NCBI GenBank assembly: GCA_022784645.1
Contig: JALFZG010000041.1
Coordinates: 1 to 32,675 of the forward strand
DNA length: 32,675 nt
Direction of reading: 5' to 3'
DNA from: Bacteroidales bacterium
Lineage (GTDB): Bacteria > Bacteroidota > Bacteroidia > Bacteroidales > Paludibacteraceae
The notes under the pieces were generated by a model. It made no database searches, was not told the origin of the DNA, and saw only the letters and a program-made list of their open reading frames with translations. A program made the position numbers and the translations under genes. Shown here one piece after another: positions 17,202 to 25,104 of the stretch (position 1 is the first letter of the stretch; the number at the start of each line of letters is the position of its first letter).

Positions 17202-17941
17202 GAATCCTTATTTCCAACGATGACGGATGGGGCGCCAAGGGAATCTTGACGCTCATCCGTGTATTGCAACCCATGGGCGAACTCACAGTGGTGGCGCCGA
17301 GCGGTCCACGTAGCGGACAGAGCAATGCCATGACCGTGCTTCGACCCGTGAGTCTGGACTTGGTAAAAGCCGAGCCCAGACTACGTGTATATACTTGTAG
17401 CGGCACCCCTACCGACTGCGTTAAACTCGCTTTCCATCAGCTCTTCCCCGATGGCGGGCCCGATCTCGTTTGCTCCGGTATTAATCATGGTGACAACGGC
17501 ACAATCAACGTGCTCTACAGCGGCACGATGGGAGCCGTTTTTGAGGGAACTGTGCATCAAGTGCCCTCTATTGGATGGTCGATTTGCAGTCATGACCCAG
17601 ATGTGGATTTCTCCGAGATGGAGCGTTGGATGCCGGAGATTATCCGTCGAATTATGGAGATGCCGTATGCATTTGGCAGATGTTGGAACGTGAATGCACC
17701 TGTCGGCCCTATTCAAGGCTACCGCTTCACGCGCCACTGCCGAGGCTATTGGGAGAAAGAGTGGAACAGCCTTTCTGACGAGCCCGAACATATGCTGTTT
17801 TCTCTTGCCGGCAATTACGTAAATCTCGAGCCCGAAGCCGAAGATACCGACCAATACGCATGCGCACACGGATATATTTCGGTGTGTCCGGCTTCCACTG
17901 ATATGACCGATTACGATACGCTCCAGTTGCTCCGCCAATGA
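17198..17941 (+). CDS. surE: 5'/3'-nucleotidase SurE
   Basis: 247 residues. A metal-dependent nucleoside monophosphate phosphatase of the SurE family, linked to stationary-phase survival. The N-terminal metal site is ISNDDGWGAKGI with Asp8 and Asp9. Also visible are VVAPSGPRSGQSNAMT (catalytic loop), CSGTPTDCVKLA and SGINHGDN (metal-binding Asn). The start overlaps the glmM stop by four bases, and the stop overlaps the next gene in the same way, so expression is coupled. No residue loss is seen. Confidence 0.95.
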   Translation: MRILISNDDGWGAKGILTLIRVLQPMGELTVVAPSGPRSGQSNAMTVLRPVSLDLVKAEPRLRVYTCSGTPTDCVKLAFHQLFPDGGPDLVCSGINHGDNGTINVLYSGTMGAVFEGTVHQVPSIGWSICSHDPDVDFSEMERWMPEIIRRIMEMPYAFGRCWNVNAPVGPIQGYRFTRHCRGYWEKEWNSLSDEPEHMLFSLAGNYVNLEPEAEDTDQYACAHGYISVCPASTDMTDYDTLQLLRQ

Positions 17942-18228
17942 GACAGTTTCTTGATCATATCGACCGCTATTGGATAGGCATCCTCATTGGGTTGGCTCTG
18001 CCCGCCCTCTTCGGCTATGCGTATATCCAAACGTTTCACTTATGGGATGCGCTACGAGCCTTTCATTTTCAGGCAGGATCGATGCTGAGTAAGATGTTTC
18101 TCGTATCGTTCTTTCCCGATATGGCATTTCTTTTTGTTTTTTATCAACTCGACACCTGGAAGCTCGCCAAGGGGATTCTCATAGGGGGAATGCCCTACGT
18201 TTTGGCAGCTATCATCACCTCAATATGA
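17938..18228 (+). CDS. Small conserved membrane protein between surE and lpxB
   Basis: 96 residues with three predicted membrane helices (about 13-30, 50-68 and 76-95). The first two are joined by an amphipathic stretch (HLWDALRAFHFQAGSMLSKM), followed by FPDMAFLFVFYQLDTWKLAKGIL. I do not recognise a named family. ATGA overlaps on both sides with surE and lpxB make it a genuine gene and suggest a role tied to lipid A or envelope synthesis, but that is guilt by association only. Confidence 0.8.
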   Translation: MRQFLDHIDRYWIGILIGLALPALFGYAYIQTFHLWDALRAFHFQAGSMLSKMFLVSFFPDMAFLFVFYQLDTWKLAKGILIGGMPYVLAAIITSI

Positions 18229-19418
18229 CCGTTTTCCTCATAGCCGGAGAAGCGTCTGGCGACATACACGCGGCCGCCCTCGTTAGAAAATTGCGAGAGC
18301 GGCATTCCGAAGCCCAATTTGCGGGTCTCGGTGGCGATGCTATGCGTGAGGAAGGAGTAAGACTGTATCAGGATTATCGGCAGATGGCGTATATGGGAGT
18401 AGTGGCCGTCATACGTCATGCAGGTGCCATCCGTCGCAATTTTCGCATTGCGCAAGAAGCGTTGCTTCGCGAGCAACCCGATGCGCTTATTCTCATCGAT
18501 TACCCATCGTTTAATCTCCGGATGGCTGCATTCTGTCGCAAGCACTTGCCCGCCACTCGGATTATCTATTATATCCCGCCTAAGGTTTGGGCGTGGAAAA
18601 AATGGCGCGTGCATAAGATAGCGCGCTTATGCGATGAAGTGCTTGGTATTTTCCCGTTCGAACCCGCTTTCTATCAGCGTTTTGGCTATCAATGCAGATA
18701 TGTGGGCAACCCCTGCGTAAACGAGGTTGGTCCGCCTCCTCCAGCCGATGCACCCCGAAGTGGGATTGCGATATTGCCCGGATCGCGAGAAAGCGAGATT
18801 CGGCATTGTTTGCCCAAAATGATTCGGGCGGCAGAAGAAGCCTTGCTGCAGGCAGGCATTGATACCCCCATCACGATAGCGGGTGCTCCCGGTATTGCTC
18901 CTGAACTGTATGCTTCGTTGGCAAACGGTTATCCTGTGCGATTTGGAGCAGCCCATGAGTTGCTTCGCACTTCGGTGGCAGCCATCGTCAATAGCGGTAC
19001 AGCCACCCTTGAAGCGGCCCTGCTCAATTGCCCGCAAGTGCCTGTGTATCATATCGCTTGCCCATGGATAGCCCACCTCCGGCCGCTTCTCTTCCCGAGC
19101 CCCTATTTCACCTTGCCCAATATCCTCTTGCAGCGGGAAGTGGTGCGCGAGAAGATTGCATATAAGTTTACGGTAAAGGAAGTGGCATCCGAACTCCTAA
19201 GCTTGCTCACCCCCTACCCTTCAGGAGCCGATCCTGCCACTGATAATTCAATGGCTGACTATGCAAAGCAGACAGCTTCTGCTGAACCAATGGCAGACAA
19301 AGCACATGCAGAAAAGAGGCTGTCTGTTCGCGAAATACAGCTCCGTGATTATGCAGAAATACGCCAAATGCTTGGCTCTCTTTCCGCCCCCGCTGAAGCC
19401 GCAAAGCACTGCCTCTAA
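18225..19418 (+). CDS. lpxB: Lipid-A-disaccharide synthase
   Basis: 397 residues. A GT19 glycosyltransferase that joins UDP-diacylglucosamine and lipid X to form the lipid A disaccharide at the inner face of the membrane. Recognisable parts are the N-terminal FLIAGEASGDIHAAALVR, GLGGDAM, DYPSFNLRMA, YYIPPKVWAWKKWR, ILPGSRESEI and NSGTATLEAALLNCPQVPVY. The usual C-terminal helix appears as RDYAEIRQMLGSLSAPAEAA. Between about residues 328 and 370 lies an extra Ala/Asp/Lys-rich low-complexity stretch, not typical of the family, whose DNA resembles the repeat array just downstream. The start overlaps the preceding stop by four bases. Confidence 0.94.
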   Translation: MTVFLIAGEASGDIHAAALVRKLRERHSEAQFAGLGGDAMREEGVRLYQDYRQMAYMGVVAVIRHAGAIRRNFRIAQEALLREQPDALILIDYPSFNLRMAAFCRKHLPATRIIYYIPPKVWAWKKWRVHKIARLCDEVLGIFPFEPAFYQRFGYQCRYVGNPCVNEVGPPPPADAPRSGIAILPGSRESEIRHCLPKMIRAAEEALLQAGIDTPITIAGAPGIAPELYASLANGYPVRFGAAHELLRTSVAAIVNSGTATLEAALLNCPQVPVYHIACPWIAHLRPLLFPSPYFTLPNILLQREVVREKIAYKFTVKEVASELLSLLTPYPSGADPATDNSMADYAKQTASAEPMADKAHAEKRLSVREIQLRDYAEIRQMLGSLSAPAEAAKHCL

Positions 19419-19585
19419 TCAGCTGCCAGAGGCAGCAATCAAGCAGATTTGCTGCTAATCAAATCGAAGTGGGCAACAAACAATCGACTGCAGCAGGCAA
19501 CAATCAATCGCTCTCCGAGCGACAATAAAATTGATGTTTCGCTTCAACAATCAATTTGGCGCTCGCGCCAAACAAACAATATATA
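19419..19585. repeat. Array of mini-hairpins with AATCA-type linkers
   Basis: Successive small palindromes fill this gap: GCTGCC-AGA-GGCAGC (19422-19436), GCAG-ATTTG-CTGC (19443-19455), CTGCAG (about 19488), CGCTC-TCC-GAGCG (19509-19521), an outer pair AAATTGA/TCAATTT (about 19528-19557) and TTGGCGC-TC-GCGCCAA (19556-19571). They are separated by linkers containing AATCA or AATCG. Stem sequences differ but the layout repeats. The last hairpin ends 14 bases before the next start codon. Confidence 0.75.
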
Positions 19586-20659
19586 ATGACACTTTTAATA
19601 TTATTTCTCTTATCCGCGATTGCGGTATCGTTTCTTTGCTCCATCTTGGAGTCTGTATTGATGTCCACCACACTCTCTTTCCTTCAAATGAAGGAAGATG
19701 AGGGAGATAAATGGGCTTCGCTCCTGCGCGAATATAAGCAGGATACTGACCGTCCGTTGGCGGCTATTCTGTCGCTCAACACCATCGCCAATACCATTGG
19801 TGCGGCGGGTGTGGGCCAACAAGCTACCCTCGTGTTCGGCAGCAAATGGTTTGGTTTGGTGAGCGCCATCACCACCATCCTTATCCTCGTTTTCGCTGAA
19901 ATCATTCCTAAGACCATCGGCACAACGCATTGGCGCAAACTCACCCATTTCACCGCACGTATTCTTCGTGTGCTGATTTTCATACTCTATCCTATCGTGT
20001 GGTGCGTTGAGCGCCTCACCTGGCTCATCACCCCGAAAGAAGTGGAGGAAGAAGCGTCCATTTCGCGTGAGGAGGTCAGCGCAATGGCCAACGTAGGCGA
20101 GGAAGAGGGCGTTTTTGACAAAGATGAAAACAAAATCATCCAAAACATCATCCGTCTTGACGATATCAAGGCTTATGATATCATGACGCCACGTGTAGTA
20201 GCCGCAACAGCACCGGAGTTCATGACTCTCCGCGATTTTTATAAAGTGGATAAATACGACCATTTCTCGCGCATCCCCGTATATGGCGATTCGCCGGAGT
20301 TCATCACGGGCTATATCCTCCGTTCTGATGCGCTCGAGCTGCTGGCTGAGGATAAGTTCAATGTCACCCTCCGCGAGATTCGTCGCCCCTTGCCGTATTT
20401 CAACGAGGAGACCTCCATTCCTGATATTTGGGATCAGTTGATTCAGCACAAGGAGCAGATTTCCATCGTGATTGACGACTATGGCGCTTTCCAGGGTATC
20501 ATCTCGCTGGAGGACGTTATCGAAACCGTTTTTGGATTGGAAATAACGGACGAAAACGACCAATTCACCGACATGCAGCAGTATGCTCGCGAACGTTGGC
20601 AGCAGCGGCAGAAACGCTTCAAACGTATTGAGACACCCATCAAAGAAGAAAACGAATGA
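19586..20659 (+). CDS. CNNM/DUF21 transporter-like protein with CBS pair (HlyC/CorC-type hemolysin family)
   Basis: 357 residues from the ATG at 19586 (MTLLILFLLSAIAVSFLCS). A TTG ten codons upstream falls in the hairpin array and is unlikely. Residues 1 to about 150 form the DUF21/CNNM membrane domain, with helices at the N-terminus and around 85-105 and 120-140, and the motif FAEIIPKTIG. A CBS pair follows (about 195-320: YDIMTPRV, FSRIPVY, GYILRSDAL, VIDDYGAFQGIISLEDVIETVFG). The C-terminal CorC_HlyC domain found in many relatives is missing. The family is linked to magnesium or other divalent cation export, although older annotation says hemolysin. The stop overlaps the esterase start by four bases. 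Confidence 0.9.
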   Translation: MTLLILFLLSAIAVSFLCSILESVLMSTTLSFLQMKEDEGDKWASLLREYKQDTDRPLAAILSLNTIANTIGAAGVGQQATLVFGSKWFGLVSAITTILILVFAEIIPKTIGTTHWRKLTHFTARILRVLIFILYPIVWCVERLTWLITPKEVEEEASISREEVSAMANVGEEEGVFDKDENKIIQNIIRLDDIKAYDIMTPRVVAATAPEFMTLRDFYKVDKYDHFSRIPVYGDSPEFITGYILRSDALELLAEDKFNVTLREIRRPLPYFNEETSIPDIWDQLIQHKEQISIVIDDYGAFQGIISLEDVIETVFGLEITDENDQFTDMQQYARERWQQRQKRFKRIETPIKEENE

Positions 20660-21576
20660 AAAGAGCCTATTTGAGCAATAACGATTGCAGTAGTAGCATT
20701 ACGGTTAAGGTTAACGTTATCGTTTTTCTCCTTTGCTTCATCATTTTTTCCGCTCCGTCTATGGCAGCCCCACTGCTGTTCCACCTCTGGAGTGAGGAGC
20801 TACCAGCCCCAACCCCTTCGCCTTTCCTCTCATGGACCGACGACCAACCGGATCAGACGGATGGCGTCCATTCGTGGCGAGTGACCGACCCTACGCTTAC
20901 CATCTATCTGCCTAAGCAATCTTGCGGACAAGCTATTCTCTGCTGCCCCGGAGGCGGCTATTGGGATGTATGGCATGGAACGGAGGGACATAATTTGGCT
21001 GAGTGGCTCAATGAGCAAGGCGTAGCCTTGGCAGTACTCACGTATCGTCTGCCTGCGGGAGTGAAGGAGATACCGCTTGAGGATGTGCATCGGGCAATGC
21101 GCTTGATGCGCGAACATCAACGCGAATGGCAGATTCAAGAGATAGGTATCATGGGGTTCTCGGCAGGCGGGCACTTAGCGGCCACCGCTGCCACACGTTG
21201 GAGCTGCCCAGAGGAGCGCCCCGATTTCCAAATACTTTTCTATCCGGTCATCACGATGGATGAGTCGTTCACCCACATGGGCAGCCGCATCAACCTCCTT
21301 GGCGACCATCCCTCTCAGCATGATATCCTTCTCTATAGTTGCGAGAAACAGGTGACGAAGCAAACGCCGAGAGCGTTTATCGTTGCTTCCTCCGATGACG
21401 GTCTCGTGCCGGTGCAAAACAGCATCTGCTATTATCGCGCCCTCCTCGACCACGGCATCAGCGCCACCCTCATCCTCTACCCCGAAGGCGGTCATGGTTG
21501 GTGCTCCCACCTCCATTTTCGCTACCGCCAGCAGTGGATGGACGAGCTCGAACATTGGCTCCGCACCACCCGATAA
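20656..21576 (+). CDS. Exported alpha/beta-hydrolase, probable carbohydrate (acetyl) esterase
   Basis: 306 residues. A hydrophobic segment at about 18-32 followed by SMAA suggests a cleaved signal peptide, so a periplasmic or secreted enzyme. The alpha/beta-hydrolase 3 fold is clear: oxyanion block CCPGGGYWDV, nucleophile elbow GFSAGG with Ser169, acid Asp247 in ASSDDGLVP and His280 in GGHGW. This set is typical of acetyl-xylan or related sugar esterases of Bacteroidales. The substrate is not deducible. The ATGA overlap with the CNNM gene means coupled translation, although the two activities have no obvious link. Confidence 0.87.
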   Translation: MKRAYLSNNDCSSSITVKVNVIVFLLCFIIFSAPSMAAPLLFHLWSEELPAPTPSPFLSWTDDQPDQTDGVHSWRVTDPTLTIYLPKQSCGQAILCCPGGGYWDVWHGTEGHNLAEWLNEQGVALAVLTYRLPAGVKEIPLEDVHRAMRLMREHQREWQIQEIGIMGFSAGGHLAATAATRWSCPEERPDFQILFYPVITMDESFTHMGSRINLLGDHPSQHDILLYSCEKQVTKQTPRAFIVASSDDGLVPVQNSICYYRALLDHGISATLILYPEGGHGWCSHLHFRYRQQWMDELEHWLRTTR

Positions 21577-21655
21577 GCAGCTTCCCATTTGTGCGAAAAG
21601 CGCCACTCCTGACCGCTAAAAACGGCAAAAAACGCATATCCTTACTCAAAAATGT

Positions 21656-21696
21656 GTAACGTTTGTAACGTTTGTAACGTAGTAACACTTTGTAAC
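21656..21696. repeat. Five GTAAC units at about 9-bp spacing
   Basis: GTAAC starts at 21656, 21665, 21674, 21682 and 21692, so four steps span exactly 36 bases. The unit is mostly GTAACGTTT. The same core and period form the palindromic modules at 31667-32447. It lies in the 357-base gap between the esterase gene and rpe, which otherwise holds the 11-bp array and the rpe promoter. Confidence 0.8.
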
Positions 21697-21789
21697 TATT
21701 AATCTGACTACTTTTTTTAGGGAAAGACCGCATTTTTACACAGCGTTTACACGAGGTAAACACGTAGTGTGTAGGTATTTTTACGTAGG

Positions 21790-21843
21790 ATGTACGTGCG
21801 ATGAACGTGCAATGAACGTGCAATGAACGGACGATGAGATGCC
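21790..21843. repeat. Five units with 11-bp period (ATGAACGTGCA-like)
   Basis: ATGTACGTGCG, ATGAACGTGCA (twice), ATGAACGGACG and a decayed ATGAGATGCCA start at 21790, 21801, 21812, 21823 and 21834. It ends about 37 bases before the -33 box of the rpe promoter. The near-helical period would place the units on one face of the DNA. Confidence 0.75.
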
Positions 21844-21880
21844 ATCGGCAAGCAAAAATTTGCTTATTTTGTTCCAATAT

Positions 21881-21911
21881 TTTGTTATTTGAAAAAATCT
21901 TCGTACCTTTG
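21881..21911 (+). promoter_or_regulatory. Promoter of rpe
   Basis: TTTG (21881-21884), a 19-base spacer and TACCTTTG (21904-21911). The rpe ATG follows 22 bases after the -7 box, giving a very short leader. Confidence 0.82.
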
Positions 21912-21933
21912 CAGAAAATTTTGGAAATTAAAC

Positions 21934-22596
21934 ATGAAATACATATCACCTTCGATTCTTTCTGCGGATTTTGCGCGATTGGGTGAGGCCATCGAGATGC
22001 TCAACCAATCGGAAGCAGAGTGGATTCATGTGGACGTCATGGATGGTGTCTTCGTGCCGAATATCTCGTTTGGTTTCCCTGTGATGGAGCCGCTCAAACG
22101 GTTGGCTCGTAAGCCGCTCGATGTCCACTTGATGATTACCGAGCCCATTCGTTATGTAGAGCGCTTCTGCGATGCGGGCGCATGGTCGGTAGGCTTTCAT
22201 CTGGAGGCAGTAGATGACCCGATGCCCACGCTTGAGAAAATCCGTGCGAAGGGTGTTCGTACGGCTTTGACCATCAATCCGGATATTGCACCGGAGCGGT
22301 TGTTGCCTTATCTGGATAAAGTGGATATGGTGATGCTGATGTCGGTTTTTGCTGGTTTTGGCGGACAGAAATTTATCCCCGAAACGCTCGACAAAGTGCG
22401 GTTCATCAAGCAGGCTATTCGTGAACGTGAGTTGCCTACGCTGATTGAAGTGGATGGGGGTGTGAATACAGAAAACGCCCCACTGCTGTTTGAAGCCGGA
22501 GCGGATGTGCTCGTAGCGGGCAGTAGCGTCTTCCGTGCGCCGGATCCTATGGAGATGATAAAAAAACTGAAGACCACACCTATTCCTTCTGTATAG
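21934..22596 (+). CDS. rpe: Ribulose-phosphate 3-epimerase
   Basis: 220 residues from the ATG at 21934. A TTG at 21889 lies upstream of the -7 box and cannot be used from this promoter. The TIM-barrel enzyme interconverts ribulose-5-phosphate and xylulose-5-phosphate in the pentose phosphate pathway. Metal and catalytic blocks are visible: SPSILSADFARLG, WIHVDVMDGVFVPNISFG, DVHLMI, GFHLEA and IEVDGGVN, with the phosphate-binding AGADVLVAGSSVF near the end. Length is normal. xseA follows 42 bases downstream without its own promoter, so the two are probably co-transcribed. Confidence 0.96.
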   Translation: MKYISPSILSADFARLGEAIEMLNQSEAEWIHVDVMDGVFVPNISFGFPVMEPLKRLARKPLDVHLMITEPIRYVERFCDAGAWSVGFHLEAVDDPMPTLEKIRAKGVRTALTINPDIAPERLLPYLDKVDMVMLMSVFAGFGGQKFIPETLDKVRFIKQAIRERELPTLIEVDGGVNTENAPLLFEAGADVLVAGSSVFRAPDPMEMIKKLKTTPIPSV

Positions 22597-22638
22597 CGGA
22601 AGATTGTTCCAACGCAGGAGATAGCAATCGTGTAAAAG

Positions 22639-23835
22639 ATGAAAAGTTATACGCTGAGTGAATTACTGACTGTGGTGCAACTCGCTTTGCGAGGGGCATT
22701 CCCGAATTCGTATTGGGTTCGGGCGGAGATTAGTAGTATCTCAGCCAAACCGAGTAGCCATTGCTATTTGGAGTTAGCCGAAAGCGAACAAGCAGCCGAC
22801 CAACCATTTGCCCACAAATCGAATAATGCCCAGCCGCAGTTCAAAGCCAAAATCAAAGCCAACTGCTGGCGCAGTACTTGGCAGCAGGTGAGTCTCACTT
22901 TCGAACGAGCCGTTGGGATGCCGCTCAAAGTGGGCATGCAGGTGCTTGCTGAGGTTACGGTGGATTTTCATCCCGTTTATGGCTTAAGTTTGACCATACA
23001 GGATATCGACCCTTCTTATTCTTTGGGAGCGCTCGCCCAACAGAAAGAAATGACGCTTCAGCGGCTTGCGAACGAAGGCGTAATAGATATGCAGAAATCC
23101 CTTCGCATGCCCCTTTTGCCGCAACGATTAGCCGTTATCTCAGCCTCCACGGCAGCCGGTTACGAGGATTTCCAAAACCAACTCCTCCACAATGCTGCCG
23201 GCTATGCTTTTCGCACCACACTCTTTGCTGCCACTATGCAAGGCGATACAGCCGCAGCTTCTATCATCAGCGCCCTCGACGCCATCTACAGCCGCGAGCA
23301 GGAGTTTGATGCGGTAGTGATTATCCGAGGAGGAGGAGCAACGACCGATTTGAGCGCATTCGATAATTACGATTTGGCCTATTATTGCGCCAATTTTCCG
23401 CTGCCCATCATAGCCGGCATCGGGCATACACGAGACGTGTCGGTGGTGGATAGGGTATCGTTTTTTTCTGTAAAAACGCCTACCGCTGCCGCCGAATATT
23501 TCATTCAACGCATAGCCGAACAAGACGAGATGCTCCAGCTTCTCTCTGAGCGCTTGCGCCAAACGGCTGCCTTCACCCGCACCTTAGCCGCCAAGCTCGA
23601 CCAGCAGCAGATGCGCATCCGTCTCCTACTTCAGCAACGTCTGCAGCAACGTAAGCACGATTTGGATATCGCAGAGAAAACCATCGAGCTGCATTCGCCC
23701 GAACGCATTTTCCGAATGGGATACAGCCTCACCACCTCCGGCGGCCGCATCATACGTCATGCCGAGGAGCTGCAAACCGGACAACGAATCACCACCATTT
23801 TGGGCTCAGGTAAGGTAGATTCCATCGTTGAATAG
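22639..23835 (+). CDS. xseA: Exodeoxyribonuclease VII large subunit
   Basis: 398 residues. The catalytic subunit of ExoVII, which degrades single-stranded DNA from both ends to oligonucleotides. An N-terminal OB fold (YTLSELLTVVQLAL, YWVRAEISSIS, HCYLELAE) is followed by the catalytic core (RLAVISASTAAGYEDFQNQL, VIIRGGGATTDLSAFDNYDLA, AGIGHTRDVSVVDRVSFFSVKTPTAAAEY) and a coiled-coil region rich in Gln/Arg/Leu to the end (LGSGKVDSIVE). The small-subunit gene xseB, often directly downstream, is absent. The 159 bases after the stop hold only the ddl promoter and leader, so xseB must lie elsewhere if present. Confidence 0.95.
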   Translation: MKSYTLSELLTVVQLALRGAFPNSYWVRAEISSISAKPSSHCYLELAESEQAADQPFAHKSNNAQPQFKAKIKANCWRSTWQQVSLTFERAVGMPLKVGMQVLAEVTVDFHPVYGLSLTIQDIDPSYSLGALAQQKEMTLQRLANEGVIDMQKSLRMPLLPQRLAVISASTAAGYEDFQNQLLHNAAGYAFRTTLFAATMQGDTAAASIISALDAIYSREQEFDAVVIIRGGGATTDLSAFDNYDLAYYCANFPLPIIAGIGHTRDVSVVDRVSFFSVKTPTAAAEYFIQRIAEQDEMLQLLSERLRQTAAFTRTLAAKLDQQQMRIRLLLQQRLQQRKHDLDIAEKTIELHSPERIFRMGYSLTTSGGRIIRHAEELQTGQRITTILGSGKVDSIVE

Positions 23836-23894
23836 CCCAAAATCGCATTAATTTTCCATTTTTTCCCAAAAAACAACAAATAAACTTCGTTTTA

Positions 23895-23926
23895 TTTGCT
23901 CATTTCAAAAAAAAACGGTAACTTTG
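23895..23926 (+). promoter_or_regulatory. Promoter of ddl
   Basis: TTTG (23895-23898), a 20-base spacer and TAACTTTG (23919-23926). Immediately after the -7 box is a near-palindrome, GCACCC-AAATT-GGGTGC (23926-23942), at the expected transcription start. Confidence 0.85.
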
Positions 23927-23959
23927 CACCCAAATTGGGTGCGAAGAGCTATTTTGCTA
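23926..23959. promoter_or_regulatory. Palindromes at the ddl transcription start and leader
   Basis: GCACCC/GGGTGC (23926-23942) overlaps the likely transcription start. About a dozen bases on there may be a second small hairpin, with GCTATG pairing CATAGC around TATG in the following leader. The first could be an operator or the base of an RNA stem. Neither role is shown. Confidence 0.4.
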
Positions 23960-23994
23960 TGTATGCATAGCGGCTTTCGCGAAATTAGTCTGTA

Positions 23995-25053
23995 ATGAAA
24001 AAGAATATTGCAATTGTAGCCGGAGGTGATTCCTCCGAATACGAAGTATCGCTCCGCAGTGCCGCCGGCATCTATGCCTTCATGGATAAGGAGCGTTATG
24101 ACATCACCGTAGTCTGCCTGCATGGCCTCTGCTGGAAAGCAGCAGCAAGTTATCAAGGCGAAGGGGCGATCACCTCTTATACGGACCCTGCCAACAAGAT
24201 TGAATGGGTGGATATGGATCGGAATGATTTTTCTTACGAATATGCAGGTCAGAAGCACCGTTTTGATTTTGCATATATCACGATCCATGGCACCCCGGGC
24301 GAAAACGGTATCTTGCAAGGGTATTTTGATTTGATCCACCTGCCCTACAGTTGTTGTGGCGTGTTGCCCGCAGCGTTGACGTTCAATAAATTCGCCTGCA
24401 ACCACTATCTAAGCGGTTTTGGCATACATATTGCAGCATCGCTGTTGCTCCGCAAGGGCGAGTGCATTGAAGACAACGAGGTGGTGGCGAAGATTGGTTT
24501 ACCTTGCTTCATCAAGAGCAATGTAGGTGGTAGCAGTTTCGGCTGCACCAAGGTGAAGACGCCCGAGCAGATTCAGCCCGCTATCGAAGCTGCTTTTGCC
24601 GAAGGCGATGAGGTTATCATCGAAGCATTCATGGGCGGCACGGAGATCACGTGTGGCGTGTATCGCACCCGCGAGAAAGAGGTGGCTTTCCCCATTACGG
24701 AGGTAGTCAACCATTGCGAGTTCTTCGATTATGACAGCAAATACAACGGCTTGGCCGATGAGATAACGCCCGCTCGTATCCCGGATGCCGTTCGCGATGC
24801 CGTACAAGCGCTCACCCTCCGAATCCATAAGCTCCTCGGCTGCAAAGGCATCATCCGTACGGACTACATCCTCGAGCCCACGAACCTGCCCGATGATCCA
24901 AATGCTCATATCCTCTCGGGCTATCAGATCATGCTCCTTGAGGTCAACACCACCCCCGGTATGACCGCCAGCAGTTTCATTCCCCAGCAAGTGCGTGCAG
25001 CCGGACTGGAGATGAAGCAGGTACTCACCGATATTATTGAAGACAGTTTCTGA
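23995..25053 (+). CDS. ddl: D-alanine--D-alanine ligase
   Basis: 352 residues. An ATP-grasp ligase making the D-Ala-D-Ala dipeptide for peptidoglycan, cytoplasmic. Visible blocks are the N-terminal IAIVAGGDSSEYEVSLRSA, the middle IHGTPGENGILQGYFDLIHLPYSCCGVL, the ATP-grasp phosphate loop SNVGGSSFGCTKV, EAFMGGTEITCGVY and the metal-binding EVNTTPGMTASSFIP. It has its own strong promoter with a palindromic start region. A short hairpin with a T-rich tail follows the stop. The next gene, a polyprenyl synthase, could provide the lipid carrier for the same wall pathway. Confidence 0.95.
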   Translation: MKKNIAIVAGGDSSEYEVSLRSAAGIYAFMDKERYDITVVCLHGLCWKAAASYQGEGAITSYTDPANKIEWVDMDRNDFSYEYAGQKHRFDFAYITIHGTPGENGILQGYFDLIHLPYSCCGVLPAALTFNKFACNHYLSGFGIHIAASLLLRKGECIEDNEVVAKIGLPCFIKSNVGGSSFGCTKVKTPEQIQPAIEAAFAEGDEVIIEAFMGGTEITCGVYRTREKEVAFPITEVVNHCEFFDYDSKYNGLADEITPARIPDAVRDAVQALTLRIHKLLGCKGIIRTDYILEPTNLPDDPNAHILSGYQIMLLEVNTTPGMTASSFIPQQVRAAGLEMKQVLTDIIEDSF

Positions 25054-25058
25054 ATACG

Positions 25059-25082
25059 CACCTTTCGAGGTGTAAGATTTTT
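25059..25082 (+). terminator. Short terminator or attenuator hairpin after ddl
   Basis: CACCT-TTCG-AGGTG (25059-25072) followed by TAAGATTTTT. The five-pair stem with a tetraloop is weak but well placed, six bases after the ddl stop and 33 bases before the next start. Confidence 0.5.
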
Positions 25083-25104
25083 AAGAAAACAAAAAAACAA
25101 CAAC

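Noticed and set aside
19610..20563. 317-codon frame antisense to the CNNM/CBS gene
   Set aside because: Shadow frame. The sense product has clear domains.
24520..24560. Ddl as a D-Ala-D-Lac (vancomycin-resistance type) ligase
   Set aside because: GGSSFGCTKV resembles VanA-type loops, but this motif is also found in ordinary Bacteroidota Ddl, and no vanH/vanX genes are near.
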